From Pseudonocardia sp. HH130630-07 (GTDB lineage Bacteria; Actinomycetota; Actinomycetes; Mycobacteriales; Pseudonocardiaceae), in the NCBI RefSeq assembly GCF_001698125.1, contig NZ_CP013854.1, forward strand, positions 5,518,001-5,582,000: DNA of 64,000 bases, given 5' to 3'. The stretch's first letter is position 1. Each line of letters begins with the position of its first letter. The notes below the pieces were generated by a model. It was given only the letters and a program-made list of their open reading frames with translations, did no database searches and had not been told where the DNA came from. A program made the translations under genes and the position numbers. This document shows, in pieces, positions 1 through 8,341 of this stretch.

Positions 1-1120
1 TCACGAAGCCGGTGTCCGGGCCGATCTCGAACCGCTCCAGCCCGGAGAAACGGGTCCGGTGACTGGGCTCGGCCGGTGTCCGCGGCGGGAGGCCCCTCAC
101 CGCCTCGGAGATCCGCGCGATGTGGTCGTGCCCGGTCCCGCAGCAGCCGCCGACGATGTTGACCAGGCCGGACTCGGCGAACTCCTGCAGCAGGGCCGCG
201 GTCTGCTCCGGGGTCTCGTCGTAGCCGCCGAACGCGTTCGGCAGCCCGGCGTTCGGGTAGGTCGCGACGAACGTGTCGCTGATCTCGGCGAGCGCCGCGG
301 CGTGCGGGCGCATCTCGTCCGCCCCGAGTGCGCAGTTCAGCCCGACGACCAGCGGCTCGGCGTGCCGGATCGAGGTCCAGAACGCGTCCACGGTCTGCCC
401 GGACAGGGTGCGGCCGGACCGGTCGACGATGGTGACCGAGATCCACACCGGCAGGTGCGGCGCGACGTCGTGCGCGGCGTGCAGCGCGGCCTTCGAGTTC
501 AGCGTGTCGAAGATCGTCTCGATCAGCAGGACGTCGACCCCGCCCTCGTCGAGCGCGGCGACCTGCTCGGCGTAGGAGTCGTAGACCTGCTGGTAGGTCA
601 CGGCACGGTAGGCCGGGTCCTCGACCTTCGGCGACAGCGACAGCGTGACGTTGAGCGGGCCGATCGACCCGGCGACCCACTTGGGCTCGCCGGTCTCAGC
701 CTCCGCCTCGTCGGCGGCCCGGCGGGCCAGCTTCGCGGCCTCGACGTTCATGGCCACGACGTGGTCCTCGAGGGCGTAGTCGGCCTGCCCGATCGTCGTC
801 GCGGTGAAGGTGTTCGTGGTCGTGAGGTCCGCACCCGCGGTGAAGTAGCGCCGGTGGCTGTCCAGGATCAGGTCCGGACGGGTGAGGTTCAGCAGGTCCG
901 GATCACCGGTGGTGTCCTTCGGGTGGTCCGTCAGCCAGTCCGCCCGGTAGTCCTCCGGGGTCAGGCCCATCCCCTGGATGACCGTGCCCCATGCGCCGTC
1001 GATGACGCCGATCCGCGTTCCGAGCAGTTCCCTGAGCTGCTCGGTCTTGCGTTCCGCCTGCCGGACCCGCTCGGGGTCGACCGTGCGCGTGGAGATGTCG
1101 CCGTCCGAAGAGGTGCTCAC
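1..1120 (-). CDS. metH: Cobalamin-dependent methionine synthase, N-terminal part (cut by the window edge)
   Basis: The enzyme transfers a methyl group from methyltetrahydrofolate via cobalamin to homocysteine, making methionine in the cytoplasm. About 373 codons are visible; the gene continues past the left edge. The visible part is the homocysteine-binding barrel: an early DGAWGT segment (residues ~41-46), an NCALG segment with the first zinc cysteine, and a GGCCGT segment with the other two. I chose GTG at 1120, with GGGAG 11 bases upstream; another in-frame GTG lies 30 bases further up. It is divergent from the PAC2 gene; metH (Rv2124c) and a PAC2 gene (Rv2125) are also neighbours in Mycobacterium tuberculosis. 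No cobalamin riboswitch is visible in the 129-base gap. The pterin, cobalamin and activation domains lie outside the window, so the family call rests on the first domain and context. Confidence 0.9.
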   Translation of the reverse strand, partial: MSTSSDGDISTRTVDPERVRQAERKTEQLRELLGTRIGVIDGAWGTVIQGMGLTPEDYRADWLTDHPKDTTGDPDLLNLTRPDLILDSHRRYFTAGADLTTTNTFTATTIGQADYALEDHVVAMNVEAAKLARRAADEAEAETGEPKWVAGSIGPLNVTLSLSPKVEDPAYRAVTYQQVYDSYAEQVAALDEGGVDVLLIETIFDTLNSKAALHAAHDVAPHLPVWISVTIVDRSGRTLSGQTVDAFWTSIRHAEPLVVGLNCALGADEMRPHAAALAEISDTFVATYPNAGLPNAFGGYDETPEQTAALLQEFAESGLVNIVGGCCGTGHDHIARISEAVRGLPPRTPAEPSHRTRFSGLERFEIGPDTGFV

Positions 1121-1237
1121 CGAGTGACCCGCTCCCGTCGTAGATGACACGGTCGACCAGGCTACCCGCTGACGGGATCATGCCCGGCCGGGTTCGCGGT
1201 CCCGCGGCGCGCGCACCGGGACGTCGTACCGGGGTCG

Positions 1238-1243
1238 TAGGCT
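1238..1243 (+). promoter_or_regulatory. -10 box for leaderless PAC2 transcript
   Basis: TAGGCT lies exactly six bases before the ATG at 1250 and no purine-rich ribosome site is present. This is the spacing expected if transcription starts at the A of the start codon. Confidence 0.5.
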
Positions 1244-1249
1244 GGGCGG

Positions 1250-2140
1250 ATGACCGACCGAGAGCCGAGCACCACGGGCAGCGGTGAGGAGCCCACCCTC
1301 GTCGAGCCGGTCCTCATCGCGGCGTTCGAGGGCTGGAACGACGCCGGGGAGGCCGCGAGCACCGCGCTGGAGCACCTGGAGCTCAGCTGGGACGCCGAGC
1401 CGCTGACCTCGATCGATCCCGAGGAGTACTACGACTTCCAGGTCACGCGGCCGCACGTGAAGCTCGCCGGTGGCGTGACCCGCAAGATCGAGTGGCAGAC
1501 CACCCGGCTGTCCTGGGCGACGCTGCCCGGCACGGACCGGCACGTCGTGCTCGTCAACGGGATCGAGCCGAACCTGCGCTGGCGCTCGTTCTGCGCCGAG
1601 CTCGTCGGCCACGCGGAGCGCCTGGGCGTGACGAAGGTCATCACGCTGGGCGCGCTGCTGACCGAGGTCCCGCACACCCGTCCGACGCCGGTGAACGGCA
1701 CATCCTGGGACGAGGACTCACAGCGGGACATGGGCACCGAGCCGTCGAACTACGAGGGCCCGACCGGGATCGTCGCGGTGTTCCAGCAGGCGTGCGTCCA
1801 GGCCGGGATCCCGGCGGTGTCGTACTGGGCCGAGGTCCCGCACTACGTCTCCCAGGCCCAGGTACCGAAGGCCGCGGTCGCGCTGCTGCACCGGATCGAG
1901 GAGGCGCTCGACATCGAGGTCCCGCTGGGCGCGCTGCCGGAGAAGGCCGAGGAGTGGGAGCGCACCGTCTCCGAGATGGCCGACGCCGACGACGAGGTCC
2001 GCGAGTACGTCCGCCAGCTCGAGGAGCAGGCGAACGAGACCGACGAGGAGGAGGCCCGCACCGAGCTGCGGGAGACCTCCGGCGACTCGATCGCCGCCGA
2101 CTTCGAGCGGTACCTGCGCCGGCGCGGGCCGAACTCCTGA
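1250..2140 (+). CDS. PAC2 family protein (proteasome assembly chaperone-like)
   Basis: A 296-residue cytoplasmic protein of the PAC2 family, related to archaeal and eukaryotic proteasome assembly chaperones; its role in actinobacteria is not settled. Visible family features are the N-terminal LIAAFEGWNDAG segment (residues ~22-33), the central VITLGALLTEVPHTRP segment (~130-145) and the glycine-rich YEGPTGI stretch (~165). The last ~60 residues are acidic and helical. It is divergent from metH, the same arrangement as Rv2124c-Rv2125 in mycobacteria. ATG at 1250 is supported by the TAGGCT box six bases before it. Family membership is secure; substrate or partner is not shown by the sequence. 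Confidence 0.9.
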   Translation: MTDREPSTTGSGEEPTLVEPVLIAAFEGWNDAGEAASTALEHLELSWDAEPLTSIDPEEYYDFQVTRPHVKLAGGVTRKIEWQTTRLSWATLPGTDRHVVLVNGIEPNLRWRSFCAELVGHAERLGVTKVITLGALLTEVPHTRPTPVNGTSWDEDSQRDMGTEPSNYEGPTGIVAVFQQACVQAGIPAVSYWAEVPHYVSQAQVPKAAVALLHRIEEALDIEVPLGALPEKAEEWERTVSEMADADDEVREYVRQLEEQANETDEEEARTELRETSGDSIAADFERYLRRRGPNS

Positions 2141-2168
2141 TCGGGCCGGTGCCCCGGCCCGCCACACC

Positions 2169-3293
2169 GTGATCGCCGGGCTGCGGCGCGGGGCGCTGTT
2201 CGCCGGTGCGTTCCTCGGGCCGTTCGGCGGTGGCATGACCGCCGCGATCCTGCCCGAGCTGGGCGCGGACCTCCGCGTCCCGACCGCGACCGCATCGCTG
2301 TCGATCACCGCCTACCTGCTGCCGTTCGCGGCGGTGATGCTGGTGTCCGGGACGCTGGGCGAGCGGTGGGGCCGGTCGCGCACGGTCGTCGCCGGGTACG
2401 CGCTGTACGTCGCGGCCTCGCTGGCCTGCATCCTCGCGACGTCCTGGACGGTCTTCCTCGCGGCCCGGGCGCTGCAGGGGGTCGCCAACGCCTTCACCAC
2501 CCCCCTGCTGCTGGCCGCGCTCGCCGCCGCGGTGGAACCGGAGCGGCTGGGGCGCGCACTCGGCTGGTCGGGCTCGCTGCAGGCCGCCGGGCAGACGTCC
2601 GCGCCGCTGGTCGGCGGGCTCGCCGCGGAGGTCGACTGGCGGCTGGCGTTCGGCGGCGCCGCGGTGGTCGCGCTGCTGCTGGCCGTCGTCGGGATCCCGG
2701 GCGGTGCCGGTCCGGCCCGCAGCGACGGGCGCCCGGCGCTGCGGTCGGCGTGGACCGGACCGGTGCTGCGCCTCGGTGTGGTCGCCGGGATCGGGTGGGG
2801 CTGCCTGGCCGGGCTGAACTTCCTGCTCGCACTGCGGCTGGAGGAGGTGTTCGGCCTCGGGTCCGGGCCGCGCGGCCTGGTCCTGACGGCGCTGGGCGTC
2901 ACCGGCGTCCTCACCGCCCGGCTGATCGGCGGGGCGGTCGACCGGATCGGCCCGCGCCGGTGCGTGCTCACCGGCGCCGTCGCCGGCGGTGTCCTCGTGG
3001 CACTGATCGGGGTGCTGCCCACGCTGTGGGCCGTGGTCACGCTGTGGGCGCTGGCCGGGGTCTGCAGCCAGCTCGTCCTGGTCGGGGTGAACGCGCTGGT
3101 CCTGGGCACCGGCGGGCGCAACGGCGGTGGTGCGGTCTCGGTGGTGCAGGCGGTCCGCTTCGCCGGGACGGCGGCCTCCCCCGTCGCGCTGACCCCGGTC
3201 TACCACGCCGATCCGCTCGTGGCGTTCCTCGCGCCGGCCGGGCTGCTCGCGGTGGCGGCACCGGCCGTGCTGGCGGCCGGGACGCGGCGCTGA
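2169..3293 (+). CDS. MFS transporter, drug-efflux-like
   Basis: A 374-residue integral membrane transporter of the major facilitator superfamily, probably a proton-coupled exporter. The sequence is almost all hydrophobic helices (about 12), with the MFS loop 2-3 signature GERWGRSR at residues ~63-70 and an early motif around PxxGGxxAA. It is shorter than the usual ~400 residues because loops are minimal. GTG at 2169 follows the PAC2 stop by 28 bases on the same strand, so the two may be cotranscribed. The substrate cannot be deduced from sequence; a multidrug or small-metabolite export role is only inference from family. Confidence 0.85.
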   Translation: MIAGLRRGALFAGAFLGPFGGGMTAAILPELGADLRVPTATASLSITAYLLPFAAVMLVSGTLGERWGRSRTVVAGYALYVAASLACILATSWTVFLAARALQGVANAFTTPLLLAALAAAVEPERLGRALGWSGSLQAAGQTSAPLVGGLAAEVDWRLAFGGAAVVALLLAVVGIPGGAGPARSDGRPALRSAWTGPVLRLGVVAGIGWGCLAGLNFLLALRLEEVFGLGSGPRGLVLTALGVTGVLTARLIGGAVDRIGPRRCVLTGAVAGGVLVALIGVLPTLWAVVTLWALAGVCSQLVLVGVNALVLGTGGRNGGGAVSVVQAVRFAGTAASPVALTPVYHADPLVAFLAPAGLLAVAAPAVLAAGTRR

Positions 3294-3380
3294 TCACGTC
3301 CCGGACCGGTGCGTCCGGTCTGGACCTGAAGCCCGGTCGAGGGTGCACGCTGGCCTCCTGGCCGTGGGGAGGAGCGGGTC

Positions 3381-4346
3381 ATGCGGGCGATCGTGGTGGA
3401 GCGGTTCGGCGGACCGGACGTGCTGGTGCTGCGGGAGACGGCGGATCCGGTGCCCGGCACCGGGGAGGTCGTCGTCGACGTCGAGTACGCCGGGGTGCTG
3501 TCGCTGGACGCCGCACTGCGCCGCGGCGAGGGTCCACCGCGGTGCGCCCCGGTCCCGCCGTACGTGCCGGGCGGGGCCGTCGCCGGTGTGGTGACCGGGC
3601 TCGGCGCCGGGGCCGACCCGGGCCTGCACGGCGCCAGGGTGCTGCTCCGGGCCCCCGGCGGCGGCCACGCGGAGCGGGTGGCGGCGCCGGTGCCGTCGCT
3701 GGTCCCGATCCCGGACGGGCTCGGCAGCGGACCCGCGGCCGCCCTGCTCGACGACGGCGGCACCGCCCTGGGCCTGCTCGAACGCACCCCGGTCCACCCG
3801 GGTGAGCACGTGCTGGTGCTCCCGGCCGCCGGTGGGCTGGGGAGCCTGCTGGTCCAGCTGGTGACGGCGGCCGGCGGCCGGGTGATCGGTGCGGCCCGCG
3901 GCGAGTCCCGGCAGCAGCGGGTCCGCGCGCTCGGCGCCGAGTACGTCGTCGACCACAGCCGGCCGGGCTGGGTCGCCGAGCTGCACGACCTGCTGCCCCG
4001 GGGACCGGCCGTGGTGTTCGACGGCGTCGGTGGCCCGGCGGGCCGCTCGACCGCGTGGCTGGTGGCCGAGGGCGGGCGGTACAGCTCCTACGGCACCGCG
4101 GCTGGCCCGCCGCCGGAACTCGGTCCCTGCGAGGAGCGGGCCCGGCGGCTCACCGTCTCCTCGATCGACCAGCTCGCCGGGTTCGGGCCGGACGCCCCCC
4201 GCCGGGTCCGTGAGGTGCTGGCCCTGGCCGCGGCCGGGGAGCTGCGCCCGCTGGTCGGGGCGCAGTACCCGCTGGCCGAGGCCGCACGGGCGCACGACGA
4301 CCTGGAGGGCCGCCGCGCGACCGGCACGATCCTGCTCCGGCCCTGA
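3381..4346 (+). CDS. Zinc-type alcohol dehydrogenase / quinone oxidoreductase family protein
   Basis: A 321-residue medium-chain dehydrogenase/reductase, probably NADPH-dependent. Residues ~1-120 form the GroES-like catalytic fold (the beginning resembles quinone oxidoreductases: MRAIVVERFGGPDVL). A Rossmann segment with AAGGLGSLLVQL follows at ~150-165. The structural zinc cysteine cluster is absent, as in the zinc-independent quinone reductase branch. ATG at 3381 is preceded by a good ribosome site (GGGGAGGAG). It ends seven bases from the convergent mshC stop, with no terminator hairpin between. The substrate is unknown. Confidence 0.85.
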   Translation: MRAIVVERFGGPDVLVLRETADPVPGTGEVVVDVEYAGVLSLDAALRRGEGPPRCAPVPPYVPGGAVAGVVTGLGAGADPGLHGARVLLRAPGGGHAERVAAPVPSLVPIPDGLGSGPAAALLDDGGTALGLLERTPVHPGEHVLVLPAAGGLGSLLVQLVTAAGGRVIGAARGESRQQRVRALGAEYVVDHSRPGWVAELHDLLPRGPAVVFDGVGGPAGRSTAWLVAEGGRYSSYGTAAGPPPELGPCEERARRLTVSSIDQLAGFGPDAPRRVREVLALAAAGELRPLVGAQYPLAEAARAHDDLEGRRATGTILLRP

Positions 4347-4353
4347 ACCGGGG

Positions 4354-5592
4354 TCAGAGGCGGACGCCGAGCAGCGCGTCCAGGACGGTCCTGGCCAGCC
4401 CCGGGGCCGCGGTGTCGGTGCCCCGGCGGGTCAGCGCCTCGTCCGCCCACGCGTCGACAGCCGCCAGCGCACCCGGGGTGTCGAGATCGTCGGCCAGGTA
4501 CGTGCGCAGTGCCGCCACCAGGCCGTCGGCACCCGGGGCGGCGTCGAGCCGCACGGCCTCGCGCCACCGCGCGACCCGCTTCTCCCCCGTCGCGTGCACC
4601 TCGTCGGTCCAGGAGCGGTCGGTGCGGTAGTGCCCGTCGAGCAGGGCGACCCGGATGACGTTCGGGTCCACGCCGGAGTTGCGCAGCTTCGAGACGAACA
4701 CCAGGTTGCCCTGGGACTTCGACATCTTCTCGCCGTCGAGCCCGATCATGCCGGTGTGCACGTAGTGCCGGGCGAACGGGTGCTGCCCGGTCAGCGACTC
4801 GGCGTGCAGCGCACCGCACTCGTGGTGCGGGAAGATCAGGTCGGAGCCGCCGCCGTTGACGTCGATCTGCGTGCCCAGCCGGTTCAGCCCGATCGCGGCG
4901 CACTCGACGTGCCAGCCCGGCCGGCCCCGGCCCAGCCCGGAGTCCCAGGCGGGTTCGCCGGGGCGCGCGGTGCGCCACAGCAGCGGGTCGAGCGGGTTGC
5001 GCTTGCCGGGCCGGTCCGGGTCACCGCCGCGCTCGCGGGAGAACCGCAGCATGGTCTCCAGGTCGTAGTTCGACTCGTAGCCGAACCGGCCGGTGGCCGA
5101 GACGTCGTGGTAGACGTCCGGGTGCTCGTCGTCGTCGATCCGGTACGCGGCGCCGGAGGCGACGAGCTTCTCGACCAGCTCGGCGATCTCCGGGATCGCC
5201 TCGACCGCACCGACGAACTCGCGCGGCGGGAGCACCCGCAGCGCCTCCATGTCCTCCCGGAACAGGGCCGTCTCGCGCAGGCCCAGCACGACCCAGTCGT
5301 CCTGGTCGCGGGCGGCACGCTCCAGCAGCGGCTCGTCGATGTCGGTCACGTTCTGCACGTAGTGGACCTCGTGCCCGTGGTCCCGCCACACCCGGTTCAC
5401 CAGGTCGAAGGCCAGGTAGGTGGCCGCGTGGCCGAGGTGCGTCGCGTCGTAGGGGGTGATCCCGCAGACGTACATCGTCGCGACCGCGCCCGGAGCCGTC
5501 GGGCGGACCGATCCGGTGGCGGTGTCGTGCAGTCGCAGCGGTGGCCCGCTGCCCGCCAGTGCGGGAACGTCGGTCGGGGCCCAGGTGTCCAT
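4354..5592 (-). CDS. mshC: Cysteine:glucosaminyl-inositol ligase (mycothiol biosynthesis)
   Basis: MshC joins L-cysteine to GlcN-inositol with ATP, the third committed step of mycothiol synthesis. The 412-residue protein is a cysteinyl-tRNA synthetase paralogue truncated after the catalytic core. Visible are the zinc/cysteine-binding YVCGITPYDATHLGHA region with the HxGH motif (residues ~41-56), the WHVECAAI and HHECGALHAES zinc-ligand segments (~225-270), and the KMSKS loop (~290). It lacks the tRNA anticodon-binding domain, which separates it from CysS. The start ATG at 5592 has TAGGTT six bases upstream and no ribosome site. The symporter gene ends only 30 bases upstream on the same strand, so read-through from the recycling operon is possible in addition to its own promoter. 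Confidence 0.96.
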   Translation of the reverse strand: MDTWAPTDVPALAGSGPPLRLHDTATGSVRPTAPGAVATMYVCGITPYDATHLGHAATYLAFDLVNRVWRDHGHEVHYVQNVTDIDEPLLERAARDQDDWVVLGLRETALFREDMEALRVLPPREFVGAVEAIPEIAELVEKLVASGAAYRIDDDEHPDVYHDVSATGRFGYESNYDLETMLRFSRERGGDPDRPGKRNPLDPLLWRTARPGEPAWDSGLGRGRPGWHVECAAIGLNRLGTQIDVNGGGSDLIFPHHECGALHAESLTGQHPFARHYVHTGMIGLDGEKMSKSQGNLVFVSKLRNSGVDPNVIRVALLDGHYRTDRSWTDEVHATGEKRVARWREAVRLDAAPGADGLVAALRTYLADDLDTPGALAAVDAWADEALTRRGTDTAAPGLARTVLDALLGVRL

Positions 5593-5598
5593 ACGGTA

Positions 5599-5604
5599 AA
5601 CCTA
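5599..5604 (-). promoter_or_regulatory. -10 box for leaderless mshC transcript
   Basis: On the minus strand TAGGTT lies six bases before the mshC ATG. It sits in the 30-base gap after the symporter gene, suggesting an independent leaderless promoter for mshC. Confidence 0.5.
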
Positions 5605-5622
5605 CCTGCGTGTCGGCGTTGT

Positions 5623-7116
5623 TCATGCGTCCGAACGCACGGCACCCGCCGCGGATTCCGTGCCGCGCCCGGCCGGCCGGCGCAGCGACAGCAGGAAGCC
5701 GAGCAGCACGGTGATGACCAGGCCGATCGCGGTGTACCAGGTGAACCCGACCAGTGTCGGTGCGAGTAGGAACAGGGCGGCCATCACGACGACCGCGACC
5801 GAGAAGCCGACGATCGCGTCGGACTGCCGGGCCCGCGGGACGAACAGGCCGAGCGCGAACGCGCCGAGCAGGCCGCCGTAGGTGATGCCCGCTACCGAGA
5901 GCCCCAGCTCGACGACCGGGTTCTCAGTGGAGGTGAACAGGTTCGCGAAGACGATGAACACCAGCCCCCACACCAGCGTCGTGATCCGGGCCAGCCGGAT
6001 CCCCTGGCCGGTCGACAGCTCGCGCCGGAACACCGTCTGCACCAGGTCGATCACGGTGGACGAGGACAGCGCGGACAGCGAGGAGCTGAGCGTCGACATC
6101 GCCGCGGCGAGGATCCCGGCGAGCAGCAGGCCGGAGACCCCGGGGGGCAGGCCCTCGACGATGAACCTCGGGAACAGCTCGTCGCCGGTCTGCAGGCCGA
6201 GCGCGGCGGGGGTGGCGCCGCCGTAGTAGCCCCACAGGAACAGCCCGACGACCAGGAACAGCGCGAACTGCAGCCCGACGACGACCGCGGAGGCGATCAG
6301 CGCCTTCTGCCCGTCCCGGACACTGCGGCAGGCGAGCAGCCGCTGCACGATGATCTGGTCGACGCCGTGGCTCGCCGTCGACAGCAGCGCCCCGCCGACC
6401 ACGGCGGTCACGAAGGCGTACGGCGCGGAGACCGGGTTCGAGGTGAAGTCGAGCAGCTGGGTCTTCCCGGCGGCGACCGCGTCGCCCCAGAACCCCGCCG
6501 GCAGCTGCGGGCCGATCACGGCCACCGCCACGATGCCGCCGACGACGTAGAGGACCATCTGCAGGACGTCGGTCCACACGACGGCCTTGATCCCGCCCAC
6601 GTAGGTGTAGGCCACGGTGACCAGCGACAGCACGACGATGATCCAGAAGAACGACACGTCGAGCCCCAGCCCGGCGAGGATGACCTTGACCGGGATCGCC
6701 GCGGCGAACATCCGCACGCCGTCGGCGAGCAGCCGGGTGACGAGGAACGCGACCGACGCCGTCCCCTGCATGCCGCGCCCGAACCGCTGCCCGAGGTACC
6801 CGTAGGCCGTGGTCAGCTTCCCCGCGGCGTAGCGCGGCAGCAGCACGAACGCGACGACGATCCGGCCGAGCAGGTACCCCAGCGCCAGCTGCAGGTAGGT
6901 CAGCGACCCGAGGTAGGCGACCGTCGGCACGCTGATCACGGTCAGCGCCGAGGTCTCGGTGGCGACCACCGAGAGCGACACGGCCCACCACGGCAGCTCC
7001 CGGCCACCCAGGAAGTAGTCCTCGTTGGACTTCTGCCGCCCGGACATCCAGAGCCCGATACCCAGTGAGACCACCAGGTAGGCGACGATGACGATCAGGT
7101 CGAGGGTGCGCAGCAC
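5623..7116 (-). CDS. Sodium:solute symporter, candidate amino-sugar (MurNAc/anhMurNAc) importer
   Basis: A 497-residue membrane protein of the SSS family (about 13 helices) that would import a solute with sodium. Family landmarks are the N-terminal SLGIGLWMSGRQ and SNEDYFLGGRELPWW segment (residues ~17-45), followed by the VVATETSALTVISVP helix. The start is GTG at 7116, six bases after GGGAG, which places the first helix immediately after the start codon; longer upstream reading lacks membrane character. It is the last gene of the gntR-kinase-murQ-anmK cluster, 31 bases after anmK. From that context I infer the substrate is a cell-wall amino sugar, as the operon has no other transporter. The family also includes sialic acid, sugar and proline carriers, so the substrate is a hypothesis. 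Confidence 0.85.
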   Translation of the reverse strand: MLRTLDLIVIVAYLVVSLGIGLWMSGRQKSNEDYFLGGRELPWWAVSLSVVATETSALTVISVPTVAYLGSLTYLQLALGYLLGRIVVAFVLLPRYAAGKLTTAYGYLGQRFGRGMQGTASVAFLVTRLLADGVRMFAAAIPVKVILAGLGLDVSFFWIIVVLSLVTVAYTYVGGIKAVVWTDVLQMVLYVVGGIVAVAVIGPQLPAGFWGDAVAAGKTQLLDFTSNPVSAPYAFVTAVVGGALLSTASHGVDQIIVQRLLACRSVRDGQKALIASAVVVGLQFALFLVVGLFLWGYYGGATPAALGLQTGDELFPRFIVEGLPPGVSGLLLAGILAAAMSTLSSSLSALSSSTVIDLVQTVFRRELSTGQGIRLARITTLVWGLVFIVFANLFTSTENPVVELGLSVAGITYGGLLGAFALGLFVPRARQSDAIVGFSVAVVVMAALFLLAPTLVGFTWYTAIGLVITVLLGFLLSLRRPAGRGTESAAGAVRSDA

Positions 7117-7147
7117 TGCAGCTCCCGGGGTGGTGGTGGACGGGTGG

Positions 7148-8341
7148 TCAGGTGCCCGGCGCGGCCGGGGGCGTGATCCGGAGCCGGGACGGCGGCCGCA
7201 CCGGCCGGGGCAGCCGCAGCGGGCCCGCTCCGGGGCTGATCCGGCCGGCGAGCGTCGGCCTCGCCGCCCCGGTGCAGGACGGGACGGTGGCGGGCACGCC
7301 GTGCCAGGTGAGGAACCCGAGCAGGGCGAACAGCAACGCCTCCTTGGCGTCGCCGGGCAGTCCGGCGTCCGACACGGGACGCAGCACCGCCGGGGCGAGC
7401 CGGCGTTCCAGCGCGGCGACGACGGCCGGGTTGGCCGCGCCACCACCGGACACGAGCACCTCCCGCACCCGGTGCGGGGCGAGCGCGCCGGCCACGGTGG
7501 CCGCGGTCAGCTCGGTGAGGGTGGCGAGCAGGTCGTCGAGCCGGTCGAGCACGGCGTGCCCGGCGAGCACGCGGGCCGTGTAGCCGCCGTCGAACAGCTC
7601 CTTGCCGGTGCTCTTCGGCGCGGGCAGCCGGTAGTACGGCTCGGCGAGCAGCCGATCCAGTGCCGCCGCGTCGACCGTGCCGCGCAGCGCGCGCCGGCCC
7701 CCGGTGTCGCGGTCCCCCGCTCCGGCCGCCCGCACGGCCGCGTCGAGCAGGGCGTTGGCCGGGCCGGTGTCGAGGGCGACGGGCTCCGCCCCGCCCACGA
7801 CGGTGACGTTGGCGATCCCGCCGAGGTTCAGCGCGGCGACCGGCCCGCCCGTGGTCGCGGCCCGCTCGCCGAGCAGCAAGACGTCGAGCACCGACGCCAG
7901 CGGGGCCCCGTGACCACCCGCGGCGACGTCGCGGGCCCGCAGGTCCGACAGCACGGGCAGGCCGGTGGCCTCGGCGATCCAGGCGGGCTGGCCGAGCTGC
8001 AGGGTGCCGCGCACGTGCCCGTCCTCGACCCAGTGGAACAGCGTCTGACCGTGGCTGGCGACGAGCTCGGCGCGGCCACCGGTCAGCTCGTCGACGCCCC
8101 GGACCGCCGCCGCGGCGAACGCCCGTCCGAGCCCGGTGTCGATCCGGGCGACGTCGGCCAGCGTCGTCGCCGCGGGCGGCAGCGCCGCGAGCACGGCGGC
8201 GCGCAGCTCCGGGTCGAACGGCACCTCCAGACCGCCGAGCGGGCTCATCGCGACCGCCCCGTCGTCGTCGAGGCGCAGCTCGGCGGCGGCGACGTCGATG
8301 GCGTCCACCGAGGTGCCCGAGGACAGCCCGACGACGATCAC
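7148..8341 (-). CDS. anmK: Anhydro-N-acetylmuramic acid kinase
   Basis: AnmK cleaves the 1,6-anhydro ring of anhydro-MurNAc and phosphorylates it to MurNAc-6-phosphate using ATP, a step of peptidoglycan recycling in the cytoplasm. The 397-residue product begins with the family signature GLSSGTSVDAID (residues ~5-16; the usual DG is DA here), then ASHGQTLFHW (~93), LNLGGIANVTV (~165) and the adenosine-binding VSGGGAANP (~300). The GTG start at 8341 overlaps the murQ stop by four bases (8338-8341), indicating translational coupling. Length matches the family (~370-400). Its product is the substrate of MurQ, encoded just upstream. Confidence 0.95.
   Translation of the reverse strand: MIVVGLSSGTSVDAIDVAAAELRLDDDGAVAMSPLGGLEVPFDPELRAAVLAALPPAATTLADVARIDTGLGRAFAAAAVRGVDELTGGRAELVASHGQTLFHWVEDGHVRGTLQLGQPAWIAEATGLPVLSDLRARDVAAGGHGAPLASVLDVLLLGERAATTGGPVAALNLGGIANVTVVGGAEPVALDTGPANALLDAAVRAAGAGDRDTGGRRALRGTVDAAALDRLLAEPYYRLPAPKSTGKELFDGGYTARVLAGHAVLDRLDDLLATLTELTAATVAGALAPHRVREVLVSGGGAANPAVVAALERRLAPAVLRPVSDAGLPGDAKEALLFALLGFLTWHGVPATVPSCTGAARPTLAGRISPGAGPLRLPRPVRPPSRLRITPPAAPGT

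Noticed and set aside
1121..1249. Cobalamin riboswitch before metH
   Set aside because: The gap is 129 bases and lacks any B12-box-like conserved sequence.
1641..3206. Minus-strand frame of 521 codons across the PAC2 and MFS genes
   Set aside because: Shadow frame: Arg/Gly/Gln-rich, no start context, overlaps two well-supported genes.
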